From NCBI GenBank assembly GCA_949287835.1, contig CASEHV010000037.1:1-64000 (forward strand): a stretch of DNA of 64,000 bases, read 5' to 3'. The notes beneath the pieces were generated by a model. It was given only the letters and a program-made list of their open reading frames with translations. It had not been told where the DNA came from and did not search any database. The first letter of the stretch is position 1. The number at the start of each line of letters is the position of its first letter. Shown here in pieces: positions 9,511-18,705 of this stretch. A program made the translations under genes and the position numbers. This DNA comes from an uncultured Helicobacter sp. (GTDB lineage Bacteria > Campylobacterota > Campylobacteria > Campylobacterales > Helicobacteraceae).

Positions 9511-9542
9511 GTGTAGATTCCTATGTTGAGATAACTTTAGTA

Positions 9543-9560
9543 AAGCAAAATATATTCCTT
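9543..9560 (-). promoter_or_regulatory. Sigma-54 (RpoN) promoter of fliK
   Basis: The minus strand reads AAGGAATATATTTTGCTT, with GG at 9558-9557 and GC at 9546-9545 separated by exactly 10 bases. This is the -24/-12 GG-N10-GC spacing with the flanking TTTGCTT typical of Helicobacter RpoN promoters. The predicted transcript start is about 9533, some 22 bases before the fliK ATG. Confidence 0.6.
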
Positions 9561-9620
9561 TATAATTTGTATTTTTGGGGTATAATTTGGAATCATCTTA
9601 AGGCACAGAGGGATAATATT

Positions 9621-10373
9621 ATGAGAGCGTTAATGAAATTTTTAGTTATCTCTAATGTTATGTTTGCAGCAGATTCTGTTGTTTCCAAAGCCGCTTTTGA
9701 CCCAAATGCAGCACAGGAGTTAGCAAGGCAGTGTGAGGCAATATTTGACGCTAGAAAGCAGGAAATTGCACTTAGTCTATCGCAGCTACAAAAAGAGCAG
9801 AGCAATTTACAAGTAATTAGCACTGAGAATACAAGACTTATGAAGCAGCGAGAGGAGCAAATAAAGCAAAAAGAGGAAGCGTTAAAAAAAATGTATGCAG
9901 ACATGAAAGCAGAGGAGGCTAAAAAGTCAAGTGAAAGTCAAGCAAGGCTAGATGAGGCAAAAAAGATTCTAGCCCAAAATGAGGAGCTACTAAAACAAAT
10001 CAATGGTGCAAAAACCTCAAAACTAGCAGACAGCTATGCGAAAATGAAAGATAGCAAAGCAGCACCAATACTATCTGCCATGCCAGAAGATGACGCAGTT
10101 GCGATACTTTTGAGTCTAAAGCCAACACAAATGGGTAGCATACTATCGCAAATGCAGCCAGACAAAGCCGCACAATTAACAAAGCTAATACAGAATTTCC
10201 CAAATAAAGCAGAGCAGAATGCAGGAGCGATTCCACAGGCAACACAACCACAACAGCCACAAAATGAGGGAATCACATCGCAAAATGCCACAAATGCAAA
10301 TATTCCAAACACAAAAAGCAATATGCCAATGCCAAGTGGTAGGGCTAATCCAAATGGGACTACCGTGTATTAG
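9621..10373 (+). CDS. MotE-like periplasmic motility protein with MgtE_N-type domain
   Basis: I take the start at 9621 (MRALMKFLVISNVMFA), giving 250 residues with a signal-peptide-like N-terminus. A long coiled coil follows (about residues 40-130, Lys/Glu/Gln heptads). Then comes the short MgtE-N-like helical module SAMPEDDAVAILLSLKPTQM and LSQMQPDKAAQLTKLI. The tail is Gln/Asn/Pro-rich and disordered. The signal peptide, coiled coil and MgtE_N combination is that of MotE-class stator-associated proteins. The position opposite fliK supports a flagellar role. A TATAAT at 9581-9586 could be its promoter. Confidence 0.7.
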   Translation: MRALMKFLVISNVMFAADSVVSKAAFDPNAAQELARQCEAIFDARKQEIALSLSQLQKEQSNLQVISTENTRLMKQREEQIKQKEEALKKMYADMKAEEAKKSSESQARLDEAKKILAQNEELLKQINGAKTSKLADSYAKMKDSKAAPILSAMPEDDAVAILLSLKPTQMGSILSQMQPDKAAQLTKLIQNFPNKAEQNAGAIPQATQPQQPQNEGITSQNATNANIPNTKSNMPMPSGRANPNGTTVY

Positions 10374-10441
10374 TGTTTTGCTATTAAATTTACAATTAAA
10401 AGCTATTATTATCCATAATTTCGTATAGGAGACAATTCGTA

Positions 10442-11275
10442 ATGGTGAGATTTTCTAAAATTGCAAGTATGTTTTTATGTCTTGGTTTATGCTATGGCTT
10501 GAATGCTAAGACGATTGTTACAGTAGATGGTGTAGCGGTATCAGATTCTGTATTTAATGGATTAAAACGTCAGAATCCAGAGTTTGATTATAACAAATTA
10601 CCAGAGGCACAAAAAAATCAAATGCTAGATGAGATTGTAAATAGTATTGTTGTAGCAAATGCGGCAAAAAAGGAGGGGCTAGATAAGTCAGATGAATTTA
10701 AATTCGCAAGTTTGCAGCTTTTATCACAGGCATGGGTAGGAAAGCAGCTAGAAAGTCTCTCTAAAACTGTAAGCGTTAGCTTGCAGGAAGCACAGAAATA
10801 CTATGATGATAATAAAAGATTATTTGAAGTTCAAGACGCAGATTTAAGGCATATACTTGTGGCAAAAGAAGACCAAGCAAAAAACATCATAGCAGAAATC
10901 GGAAAAGTGCCAAAGACAAAAACAGAGGAGAAGTTCGCAGAATTAGCCAAGAAATACTCCATTGACGAGGCAAGTAAGCAAAGCGGCGGTCTCATGGAAA
11001 ATTTTCCAATAAAAGGGAATCCACAGGTAGATGCCACATTCGCACAGGAAGTATCTAAAATGTCTAATGGCTCTTATAACAGAACTCCAATTAGAACGAG
11101 ATTTGGCTACCACATTGTGTATGTAAAAAGAATGGGCAAACCCAGTGTGCAAGCTTTTGATAAGATTAAAGACCAATTATTAGAGCTGTTAAAACAGCAA
11201 AAAATGCAGGCAATCATTACAGAGAAAATCAAAAAGCTAAGAGATACTTCTAAGATTACTTATGGTGGGAAATAA
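10442..11275 (+). CDS. peb4: Periplasmic peptidyl-prolyl isomerase/chaperone (PEB4/HP0175-like)
   Basis: A 277-residue secreted parvulin. The signal peptide (about 1-22) ends near GLNA. A SurA_N-type chaperone segment holds VTVDGVAVSDSVFNGLKRQN. The parvulin core (about 135-240) runs from DLRHILVAKEDQAKNI, through AELAKKYSIDEASKQSGG, to RTRFGYHIVYVKRM. Homologues in C. jejuni (PEB4/CBF2) and H. pylori (HP0175) fold outer-membrane proteins and are major antigens. The following lipoprotein thioredoxin suggests a periplasmic protein-quality unit. Confidence 0.92.
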   Translation: MVRFSKIASMFLCLGLCYGLNAKTIVTVDGVAVSDSVFNGLKRQNPEFDYNKLPEAQKNQMLDEIVNSIVVANAAKKEGLDKSDEFKFASLQLLSQAWVGKQLESLSKTVSVSLQEAQKYYDDNKRLFEVQDADLRHILVAKEDQAKNIIAEIGKVPKTKTEEKFAELAKKYSIDEASKQSGGLMENFPIKGNPQVDATFAQEVSKMSNGSYNRTPIRTRFGYHIVYVKRMGKPSVQAFDKIKDQLLELLKQQKMQAIITEKIKKLRDTSKITYGGK

Positions 11276-11370
11276 TATAGCAGTTTTGATTCTTAGAGAA
11301 TTGTGCTTTATGGTTTAAATTTAGTTACCATTGAGTTGTAGTAGTAAGAAAACTATTTTGGAGATTTGCT

Positions 11371-11967
11371 ATGCTTAGAATCTTTTTAGTATGTATGTTA
11401 GCTATGTTTTTTGCTGCATGCGATGATAAGAAAATTGCTATTAGTGATGGAGACAATGGTGATACCAAAGCGCTAGATTCTCTTGTAGAAAATATTGATT
11501 CAAAAAGCTATGAGGGGTTAGAAAATGTATTTTCTAGCACAAATGATATAAAAGCTAATGACAGACCGATGATGATAGTTTTTGGTAAAAATAACTGCCC
11601 ATATTGCGAAAAACTAAAAGAATACATAAAACAAAATAAGGAAGTAAGTGATGAATTGCATGATAAATTCACTTCATATTACATTAACACAAGTTATAGC
11701 AAAAATCATAATGTAGAGTATCTAAACAAGACAATAGCAACGGATACATTTGCTAGTATGTATGATTTATCTGGCACTCCTCTTATAGTTTTCCTTGAAC
11801 CAGATGGAACTGAGATTATTCGCACAACAGGATTTAGAGATGATATTTTTTCGGTTGCATTAAATTTTGTAAGCACAGGTAGATATAAAGATGCAGAGGA
11901 TAAGGAAAGTAGAGGAAAACTATTTTCACAAGACTTTCAAGATTATCTAAAAAAGAGTAAAAGCTAG
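11371..11967 (+). CDS. Thioredoxin-like lipoprotein (SoxW-type)
   Basis: A 198-residue protein with a lipoprotein signal peptide (lipobox FFAAC, Cys17). The thioredoxin-fold domain has the redox motif Cys76-Pro-Tyr-Cys79 in FGKNNCPYCEKL and the cis-proline loop SGTPLIVFL. It is anchored in the envelope facing the periplasm. The family includes SoxW and thioredoxin_2-type reductants of periplasmic disulfides. Its electron donor is not encoded nearby. The gene follows peb4 by about 95 bases in the same direction. Confidence 0.8.
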   Translation: MLRIFLVCMLAMFFAACDDKKIAISDGDNGDTKALDSLVENIDSKSYEGLENVFSSTNDIKANDRPMMIVFGKNNCPYCEKLKEYIKQNKEVSDELHDKFTSYYINTSYSKNHNVEYLNKTIATDTFASMYDLSGTPLIVFLEPDGTEIIRTTGFRDDIFSVALNFVSTGRYKDAEDKESRGKLFSQDFQDYLKKSKS

Positions 11968-11981
11968 AATCACTAAACACA

Positions 11982-13220
11982 TTATTTTTTTATAAACATA
12001 CTAGCCTCGCGACTTTGTATCATATCCTCCATCGTTTGTATAATATGCGCTCCTATGGGAATGCTAGAGGTAGCAGCTGGGCTTGGGGCATTACACACAA
12101 TGACGCAATGCTCGGTATTTACAAACAAAAAGTCCTCTATCATCTCGCCACTATTGCTTATAGCCTGTGCTCTCACGCCTGTAGGATAGCTTAGAAGGTC
12201 TTTTTTGGTTAGCATTGGGCAGTATTTCTGTACCTGTTTTACATAGCCCTCTTTGTAGAATGAGTTTTTAAACTCGCTTAGCCCCACTTTTAGATTCTTA
12301 GCAATTACTTTGCGGATTCCACCATGTCCTATCATCTCGCACATATCTTTTAGCGAAATATGATATTTCTTGTAGCCCTCGCGCTTTAGTGCTAAAACCG
12401 CATTTGGTCCAACTGTGATTCCACCATTAATACTTTTGGTTAGATGTACACCTAAAAATGGCACACCAGGCTCTGGCACGGGATATATGAGATGATTTAC
12501 GATGTTATTGCGATTCTCACTTAGCTTATAATACTCACCGCGAAAGGGGCATATTACGAAATCTGGCTCAATATCTAGCATTTTCACGATTTTATCAGAC
12601 ATAAGACCCGCACATGATATGAGATATTTACACTCAAATTTTTTCTTGACTTTATCGCTAAGTGTGCGGATAACCACGCCATTTGAATGTTCGATAATAT
12701 CAATAACCTCTGTATTCGGATACACCTCGCCACCATTTTCTTTAAATCTATCTACCATAGTAGCGGTAATTTTGGCATAGTCAGTAATGCCGCTAGAGGG
12801 GAAAAAGATTCCCCCAAGACCTGAGATATTTGGCTCTAACTCTCTTAGCTCCTTTGCATCTAGCCTACTTCTCTCTAATCCATTTTCACCGCTTTTATTC
12901 CATATCCCCTCCATTCGCTCTAGCTCGGCATTTGTGGTTGCCACGATGAGTTTGCCACACATCTCATAGTGCAATCCATTTTCATCACAAAATTCCCTAA
13001 TAGCCGCATTCCCCTGTGTGCAGAACTTAGCCTTTAGACTGCCCGGACTATAATATACCCCCGCATGTATCACGCCGCTATTATGCCCACTTTGATGCAT
13101 AGCCAAAGATTTTTCCTTCTCCATAATAGCGATTTTAGAATCTTTAAACTTCTTGCTAAGCTGCATAGCCACAGACGAGCCAATAATACCTCCGCCAATT
13201 ACGATAAAATCATATACCAT
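11982..13220 (-). CDS. lhgO: L-2-hydroxyglutarate oxidase/dehydrogenase
   Basis: A 412-residue FAD-dependent DAO-family oxidoreductase. The dinucleotide-binding motif VIGGGIIGSSVAMQL is at residues 6-20. The LhgO signature HQSGHNSGVIHAGVYYSPGS follows at about 43-62, and FRGEYYKL and the Gly-rich TVGPNAVLAL occur later. Known LhgO proteins oxidise L-2-hydroxyglutarate to 2-oxoglutarate at the membrane and pass electrons to quinone. It is convergent with the thioredoxin-like gene and transcribed away from the MFS gene on the same strand. Confidence 0.88.
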   Translation of the reverse strand: MVYDFIVIGGGIIGSSVAMQLSKKFKDSKIAIMEKEKSLAMHQSGHNSGVIHAGVYYSPGSLKAKFCTQGNAAIREFCDENGLHYEMCGKLIVATTNAELERMEGIWNKSGENGLERSRLDAKELRELEPNISGLGGIFFPSSGITDYAKITATMVDRFKENGGEVYPNTEVIDIIEHSNGVVIRTLSDKVKKKFECKYLISCAGLMSDKIVKMLDIEPDFVICPFRGEYYKLSENRNNIVNHLIYPVPEPGVPFLGVHLTKSINGGITVGPNAVLALKREGYKKYHISLKDMCEMIGHGGIRKVIAKNLKVGLSEFKNSFYKEGYVKQVQKYCPMLTKKDLLSYPTGVRAQAISNSGEMIEDFLFVNTEHCVIVCNAPSPAATSSIPIGAHIIQTMEDMIQSREASMFIKK

Positions 13221-13432
13221 ATATCACCTCACTCTAGGGTAGATTGCAATCCATTAGATAATTATGAAAAAAAATTAGAAATATGTGAAATTAATACTAT
13301 GTTAAATAAAGCAAAAATCAATGTAGTGTTACATAACTATACAAATATTACGATTTTTGATTATTAAAAGTTAGATTCTAATTTTATTTGTGGAATCTAA
13401 AATATATTTTACATAGAAAGTATTAGTGTATG

Positions 13433-14716
13433 CTAAGAATCCTGCTTACTCCCTCCATGGATAAACCCCACAACAATACTAAGCACTCCTAAAAACATCA
13501 TGTAATATCCAATAAGCATGATATTATCATTCTTCGCCCATGAGAAAAAGATAGGGGTCAATCCCCCAAATATCGCGTATGAGACATTATAGGCAAAGGA
13601 GATTCCGCTATATCGAATGGGTGCTTTGAAGCTCTGCACCATGATAATTGGCGTAAAAACTGTGATTCCAGCAAAAAATGACATGCAGTAATATATCGCT
13701 ATCACATTATTCAAGTCTAGCTTATGGGTAACACCTTGATAGAAAAAGTAGGCAAGAATCACAAGTGCCGCACTACACACAAAGCTAGAGAATCTAATGC
13801 CAAATCTATCGCTTAAAAATCCCGCAAAGACATTGCCAAGCGCTAGGAAAAATATCGCTAGAATCTGATATGTAACCTTTTGGACCTGCTCTAGCACAAA
13901 AACTTCGCTTAAGAGATTTGGCATGAAAAGTAGCACGATGACAATGCAGCCTGTTAGCACCCATGTGGTTAGAAATGACTTTATGATTCCAAATTTTGAG
14001 CTTTTAAAGACTTCTTTTATCGGGATATTTGCTGTCTGCTTTAGTGTGGCTATCTCTTTGAAAACAGGCGTCTCATGCAGGAATTTCCGCAAATAAAGCG
14101 AGATGATTCCAAATATCCCGCCTATTATGAATGGAATCCTCCACGCATATTCTACAATCTCTTGCTGTGTAAAGATGAGATTCACAATAAGCGTTACGAC
14201 ACTTCCTAGCAGGATTCCAGACACAACGGCACTTGTGAAGATGCCAAGTCTAAATCCTAGCGACTTTTTAGCGCCATGCTCACATACAAATACCCATGCC
14301 CCAGGTAGCTCTCCGCCGATTGCCACGCCTTGCAAAATTCTAATAAATAGCAGGGCAATGGGTGCAGCATATCCGATACTCTCAAAGGTCGGCATAAGCC
14401 CTAGTGCGAAAGTGGGAATCACCATTAGCAGAATGGATAGCATAAACATTCTTTTGCGACCACTTTTATCACCAAAATGTGCCATGATGATTCCCCCAAG
14501 CGGTCTTGCAAAATAACTTGCCGCAAACACGCCATAAGTATTTATATCCGCCCAAAATGAGCTTAGAGTGCTGGGGAAAAAAAGATTAGAAACAATATGT
14601 GTAAAAAATACGAATATGATGAAGTCATAGAACTCCAGCATTCCACCAAGAGAGCTTAGTCCTAATATCTTGATTTCTTGTTTGCTTAAAGTTTTTCCTT
14701 TGTTGTTTTGCTTCAT
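13433..14716 (-). CDS. MFS transporter, metabolite:H+ symporter type (ProP-like)
   Basis: A 427-residue, 12-helix major facilitator. The first helix carries SLGGMLEFYDFIIF, typical of the metabolite:H+ symporter subfamily. Motif A appears as HFGDKSGRKRMFML between TM2 and TM3, and RILQGVAIGGELPG marks TM4. Family members transport osmolytes (proline, betaine), dicarboxylates or alpha-ketoglutarate. Location upstream of lhgO makes an organic-acid substrate attractive but unproven. The gap to lhgO (about 210 bases) is AT-rich and may hold a separate lhgO promoter. Confidence 0.85.
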   Translation of the reverse strand: MKQNNKGKTLSKQEIKILGLSSLGGMLEFYDFIIFVFFTHIVSNLFFPSTLSSFWADINTYGVFAASYFARPLGGIIMAHFGDKSGRKRMFMLSILLMVIPTFALGLMPTFESIGYAAPIALLFIRILQGVAIGGELPGAWVFVCEHGAKKSLGFRLGIFTSAVVSGILLGSVVTLIVNLIFTQQEIVEYAWRIPFIIGGIFGIISLYLRKFLHETPVFKEIATLKQTANIPIKEVFKSSKFGIIKSFLTTWVLTGCIVIVLLFMPNLLSEVFVLEQVQKVTYQILAIFFLALGNVFAGFLSDRFGIRFSSFVCSAALVILAYFFYQGVTHKLDLNNVIAIYYCMSFFAGITVFTPIIMVQSFKAPIRYSGISFAYNVSYAIFGGLTPIFFSWAKNDNIMLIGYYMMFLGVLSIVVGFIHGGSKQDS

Positions 14717-14826
14717 TCATTAGTCCCTAATTGTAAAAACCTTAATTATACTATAAATAAATTATATATTTATGATAAATTTATTAGCAAAAAATACTAA
14801 AATTAATAACTAAACTTTCCATATCA

Positions 14827-15588
14827 TTACACCCTCACACTAACATTACTCTCTTTTAAATATTTCTTTAACTCCAAAATATCAATCTGCCCATAGTGAA
14901 ATACACTTGCGGCAAGTGCTGCATCTACACCTACATTAAATACTTCTAAGAAATGCTCCATCTCTCCTGCGCCGCCGCTTGCAATGAGTGGAATCTTTAA
15001 TATCTCCATAGCCGCCACTAGCTTGTCTATATCAAAGCCGCTTTTTGCCCCATCGCTATCCATGCTAGTTAATAGAATCTCTCCGGCACCTCTATCTTGT
15101 GCTTCCTCTATCCACTCACACATATCCCTGCCACTATCCCTCCTGCCACCATGTGTGAAAACGCCAATGCTTCCATCATCTCGTTTTTTTGCATCAATGG
15201 CTATGACTACACATTGAGAGCCAAATTTATTTGCCGCACTCTCTATAAAGCTAGGATTATTTAGTGCCGATGAGTTTAGACTGACCTTATCACAGCCACT
15301 ATCAAGTAGCCTTGATATATCATCTAGTGAGTTTATGCCACCCCCAACGGTTAGGGGAATGAATACCTCTTTTGCAATAGATTCTATGACATTAAGCATA
15401 ATGCCCCGCCCCTCATGCGTAGCGCTAATATCCAAAAATACAAGCTCATCAGCAAAGCTATCATTATATCTTTTGGCAATATCAATAGGATCTCCTGCAT
15501 CTCTTAACCCTACAAAATTTACGCCTTTTACTACTCTGCCATCTTTTAAGTCTAAACATGGAATGATTCTTTTGGCTAAATTTGTCAT
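14827..15588 (-). CDS. hisF: Imidazole glycerol phosphate synthase subunit HisF
   Basis: A 253-residue TIM barrel that uses ammonia from HisH to close the imidazole ring in histidine synthesis. The conserved N-terminus RIIPCLDLKDGRVVKGVNF supplies catalytic Asp11-equivalent, and VGGGINSLDDI, KVSLNSSAL and IASGGAGEMEHF are the phosphate loops. Length matches the family. No other his gene is adjacent, so the pathway is dispersed as in other Campylobacterota. It diverges from ksgA across 67 bases. Confidence 0.95.
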   Translation of the reverse strand: MTNLAKRIIPCLDLKDGRVVKGVNFVGLRDAGDPIDIAKRYNDSFADELVFLDISATHEGRGIMLNVIESIAKEVFIPLTVGGGINSLDDISRLLDSGCDKVSLNSSALNNPSFIESAANKFGSQCVVIAIDAKKRDDGSIGVFTHGGRRDSGRDMCEWIEEAQDRGAGEILLTSMDSDGAKSGFDIDKLVAAMEILKIPLIASGGAGEMEHFLEVFNVGVDAALAASVFHYGQIDILELKKYLKESNVSVRV

Positions 15589-15655
15589 ACTTTATCCTTT
15601 ACTTTAAATGTAAAAGTGGTTATAATCCACAGCATTATATGTAAAAGTATAGGGA

Positions 15656-16459
15656 ATGTATGCGAAGAAGAGTTTAGGACAGCACTTTCTAAAAGACATG
15701 TTTATCCTAGATAGGATTGTCCAATCCATTCCCCCCCATATATCTGACATGATAGATAGAGATGAGCTAAAGCTTATAGAAGTGGGGATTGGCTTGGGTG
15801 ATTTAACAAAAAGGCTCATTGACAACTATAAACAGACGCAGCTTTTGGTCTATGAGATTGATTCTAAATTAATACAAATGGCAAGGGCAAACTTTGCGGT
15901 TAGCATATCTAGCGGCGCTTTGCATATAGAGCAGAGAGATGTGGCAAACACTAGCAATGAATGCGGATATTTATATGATAGTGAGTATTTTTTGGTATCA
16001 AATTTACCTTATTATATTGCAACGAAGATTATTTTGCAATCGCTTAGAGATTCTAAGTGTTTAGGCTTCCTTGTCATGACGCAAAAGGAAGTCGCACAGA
16101 AGTTTTGTGCTAAGGTCTTTGATAGGCAGTTTTGCGCCTTGAGTGTCATCGCACAGAGCTATGGGGAGGTGGAGTATCTATTTGATGTAGCTCCTGAGTG
16201 TTTCTCTCCAAAGCCAAAGGTAGATTCTGCACTCTTTTGCTTTAATAGAGTAAATGATAGTGTGGATTGCAGACTTGAGATTCTGCTAAGACAGTCTTTT
16301 AGCAATCCACGAAAGACATTAGCATCAAATCTTGCTTTGCATGGTTGGCATAAGGATAGAATCTATAATATGCTTGAGTGCTTAGGGCTAAGTAGAAATG
16401 TTAGGTCGCATGAGATTTCTACTAAGGAGTATTGCAAAATTGCTTCGTTTCTGAACTGA
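15656..16459 (+). CDS. ksgA: 16S rRNA (adenine1518/1519-N6,N6)-dimethyltransferase
   Basis: A 267-residue KsgA/RsmA. The protein begins MYAKKSLGQHFLKD, the classical start motif. The SAM-binding motif I is LIEVGIGLGDLT, and the catalytic motif is NLPYYIATKII (N-L-P-Y). The C-terminal domain has FSPKPKVDSALF and NPRKTLASNL. It dimethylates two adjacent adenines in helix 45 of 16S rRNA. It ends 13 bases before rnj, the same order as in H. pylori as I recall it, so the two are likely co-transcribed. Confidence 0.95.
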   Translation: MYAKKSLGQHFLKDMFILDRIVQSIPPHISDMIDRDELKLIEVGIGLGDLTKRLIDNYKQTQLLVYEIDSKLIQMARANFAVSISSGALHIEQRDVANTSNECGYLYDSEYFLVSNLPYYIATKIILQSLRDSKCLGFLVMTQKEVAQKFCAKVFDRQFCALSVIAQSYGEVEYLFDVAPECFSPKPKVDSALFCFNRVNDSVDCRLEILLRQSFSNPRKTLASNLALHGWHKDRIYNMLECLGLSRNVRSHEISTKEYCKIASFLN

Positions 16460-16472
16460 TGAAAGGGATATT

Positions 16473-18608
16473 ATGGAACATTTTTCTAAAGAACAGGGCG
16501 AAAAAACAAACGCAGAAAGAGGCAATGGTGAGAAAGGACATGAGAGAGTTAATGCCGAGCGGGGCAGTAATGGCAATGGCGAGAAAAAGAGGGCAAAGAA
16601 TCTAGCACCAAAGCAGAGAGCAAAAGTGCCACGAGATTCTAAGGGTATTGATTCAAGAGGTGATGGCAAGAATGGCGAGAGAGTTAAGAAAAAATGGGTA
16701 GGGGAGAATAAGGTAGCAAAAAGGCGAAGCGATGAGGTAGCAAGGCATGAAGATGGCACACGAAAGCTAAGTGCAAATGAACGTGGGAATCTATCCTTGC
16801 ATAAAGATTTGCGAAAATGTGTAGAGGCAAATGAGAAGGCACATAGGCATTCGCTAAATCCGCATGTAAAGCTAAATCTAGGCTCAAACTCAAAAGTGCG
16901 TATCACGCCTCTTGGCGGACTAGGAGAAATCGGGGGGAATATGACGGTTATGGAGACTGAGAATCATGCCATTATCATTGATATAGGCATGAGTTTCCCT
17001 GATGATTCTATGCCGGGCGTGGATATTTTGATTCCAGACTTTTCCTACATTCATAGCATAAAGCATAAAGTCATAGCGGTATTAATTACACATGCACACG
17101 AGGACCACATAGGCGCCGTGCCGTATTTTTATAAGCAGTTCTCTTTTCCCATATATGGCACACCTTTGGCGCTAGGTCTTGTGGGTGCAAAGTTTGATGA
17201 ACATGGGTTAAAACATTGCAAAGAGCTATTCCATATCATAGAAAAGCGAAAGCCAGTTAGCATAGGAGACTTCGAGGTAGAGTGGATTCACATAACACAT
17301 AGCATCATTGATAGCTCCGCCCTTGCTATCCGCACTGAGATGGGCGTCATCATTCACACAGGGGATTTCAAAATCGACCATACTCCGATAGATAATCTTC
17401 CAACAGACATTCATCGTTTGGCACAATATGGCGAGGAAGGCGTGGTTTTATTGCTTAGTGATTCTACAAATTCACATAAAAGCGGCATTACAAATAGCGA
17501 GGCAGTCGTGGGACCTACTTTTGATTCCCTTTTTAAAGATGCCAAAGGCAGGGTAATCATGAGTACCTTTAGTTCTAATATCCATCGCGTCTATCAGGCA
17601 ATATCGTATGGAATCAAGCATGACAGAAAGATAGCCGTCATCGGCAGGTCTATGGAGAAAAACCTAGAGATTGCAAGGGAGCTAGGCTATATTGATTTGC
17701 CTAGCAATGTCTTTATAGATTCTCATGAGGTTAGCAAATATCCCGACCATGAGGTGCTAATCGTTACCACAGGCTCACAGGGCGAGACCATGAGTGCGTT
17801 ATATCGCATGGCAAGCGATGAGCACAGACATGTGCAAATTAAGCCTACAGACACTATCATACTATCATCAAAGGCAATTCCGGGCAATGAGGCTAGTGTA
17901 TCATCTGTGATTAATCTTATTATGAAAGCAGGAGCGAAGGTAGCCTATCAAGACTTTAGCGACATACATGTAAGCGGACATGCAGCACAAGAGGAGCAGA
18001 AGCTCATGCTAAGGCTTGTAAAGCCCAAGTTTTTCCTACCCGTGCATGGCGAGTATAATCATATAGCAAAGCACAAGCAGACAGCGATTTCATGCGGCGT
18101 TTTGGAGAAAAATATCTATCTCATGGAGGATGGCGACCAAGTGGAAGTGAATCCAAACTTCCTAAGGAAAGTCAAAAAAGTAAAAACAGGTAAAATCTAT
18201 GTGGATAATCAGGCAAACCGTATGATACAAGATGAGGTCATCAATGAGAGAAATCTCCTTGCAAATGATGGAATCTTTATTCTAACTCTTCGTATGCGGC
18301 AAAATGAGGCAAAGATTTTAGAGCATAGAATCAATGTCTTTGGCATCGTTGGCAGGAAAGAGGAAGTAGAGCTAAATAAGTTTGTCATGGAAAATCTCTA
18401 TATTCATCTCTCAAATATCAAGCCCTCCGTGCTAAAAGAGCCAAAATTGCTAGAGAGCGATTTATTCTCCATGCTACGAAAACTTCTCTTTAAACGATAT
18501 AAAAAATATCCAGCAATCCTAGTAAATGCCCTCTTTGAAAACTATCAAAAACCAAAAAATCCACAAAACACAAGGGCAATGCACAAGGAAGAGGAGAGTG
18601 AGGTGTGA
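16473..18608 (+). CDS. rnj: Ribonuclease J
   Basis: A 711-residue metallo-beta-lactamase/beta-CASP ribonuclease. The core begins at about residue 145 (RITPLGGLGEIGGNMTV) and carries the zinc motif THAHEDHIGAVPYF, HTGDFKIDHT and LSDSTNSHKSG. The C-terminal beta-CASP part includes TTGSQGETMSALYRMA and HVSGHAAQEEQKLML. RNase J is the main mRNA-decay nuclease in Campylobacterota. The first 140 residues are extremely Lys/Arg/Glu/Asn-rich with repeated NAERG words; an extension of this kind is known from H. pylori RNase J. Start ATG at 16473 has AAAGGGA upstream. Confidence 0.94.
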   Translation: MEHFSKEQGEKTNAERGNGEKGHERVNAERGSNGNGEKKRAKNLAPKQRAKVPRDSKGIDSRGDGKNGERVKKKWVGENKVAKRRSDEVARHEDGTRKLSANERGNLSLHKDLRKCVEANEKAHRHSLNPHVKLNLGSNSKVRITPLGGLGEIGGNMTVMETENHAIIIDIGMSFPDDSMPGVDILIPDFSYIHSIKHKVIAVLITHAHEDHIGAVPYFYKQFSFPIYGTPLALGLVGAKFDEHGLKHCKELFHIIEKRKPVSIGDFEVEWIHITHSIIDSSALAIRTEMGVIIHTGDFKIDHTPIDNLPTDIHRLAQYGEEGVVLLLSDSTNSHKSGITNSEAVVGPTFDSLFKDAKGRVIMSTFSSNIHRVYQAISYGIKHDRKIAVIGRSMEKNLEIARELGYIDLPSNVFIDSHEVSKYPDHEVLIVTTGSQGETMSALYRMASDEHRHVQIKPTDTIILSSKAIPGNEASVSSVINLIMKAGAKVAYQDFSDIHVSGHAAQEEQKLMLRLVKPKFFLPVHGEYNHIAKHKQTAISCGVLEKNIYLMEDGDQVEVNPNFLRKVKKVKTGKIYVDNQANRMIQDEVINERNLLANDGIFILTLRMRQNEAKILEHRINVFGIVGRKEEVELNKFVMENLYIHLSNIKPSVLKEPKLLESDLFSMLRKLLFKRYKKYPAILVNALFENYQKPKNPQNTRAMHKEEESEV

Positions 18609-18705
18609 GGGGTTACTATAATTTAAAAACATAAAACGCTATCTCTCTATGTGGGAGGATTCTATTTTTATTGCTACAATAATATAAAATATTTCGGAAA
18701 TATAT

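Noticed and set aside
8981-9529. Overlapping hydrophobic plus-strand ORFs opposite fliK
   Set aside because: They are produced by the Lys/Asp/Ser-rich composition of the fliK sequence read backwards and show no independent gene signals.
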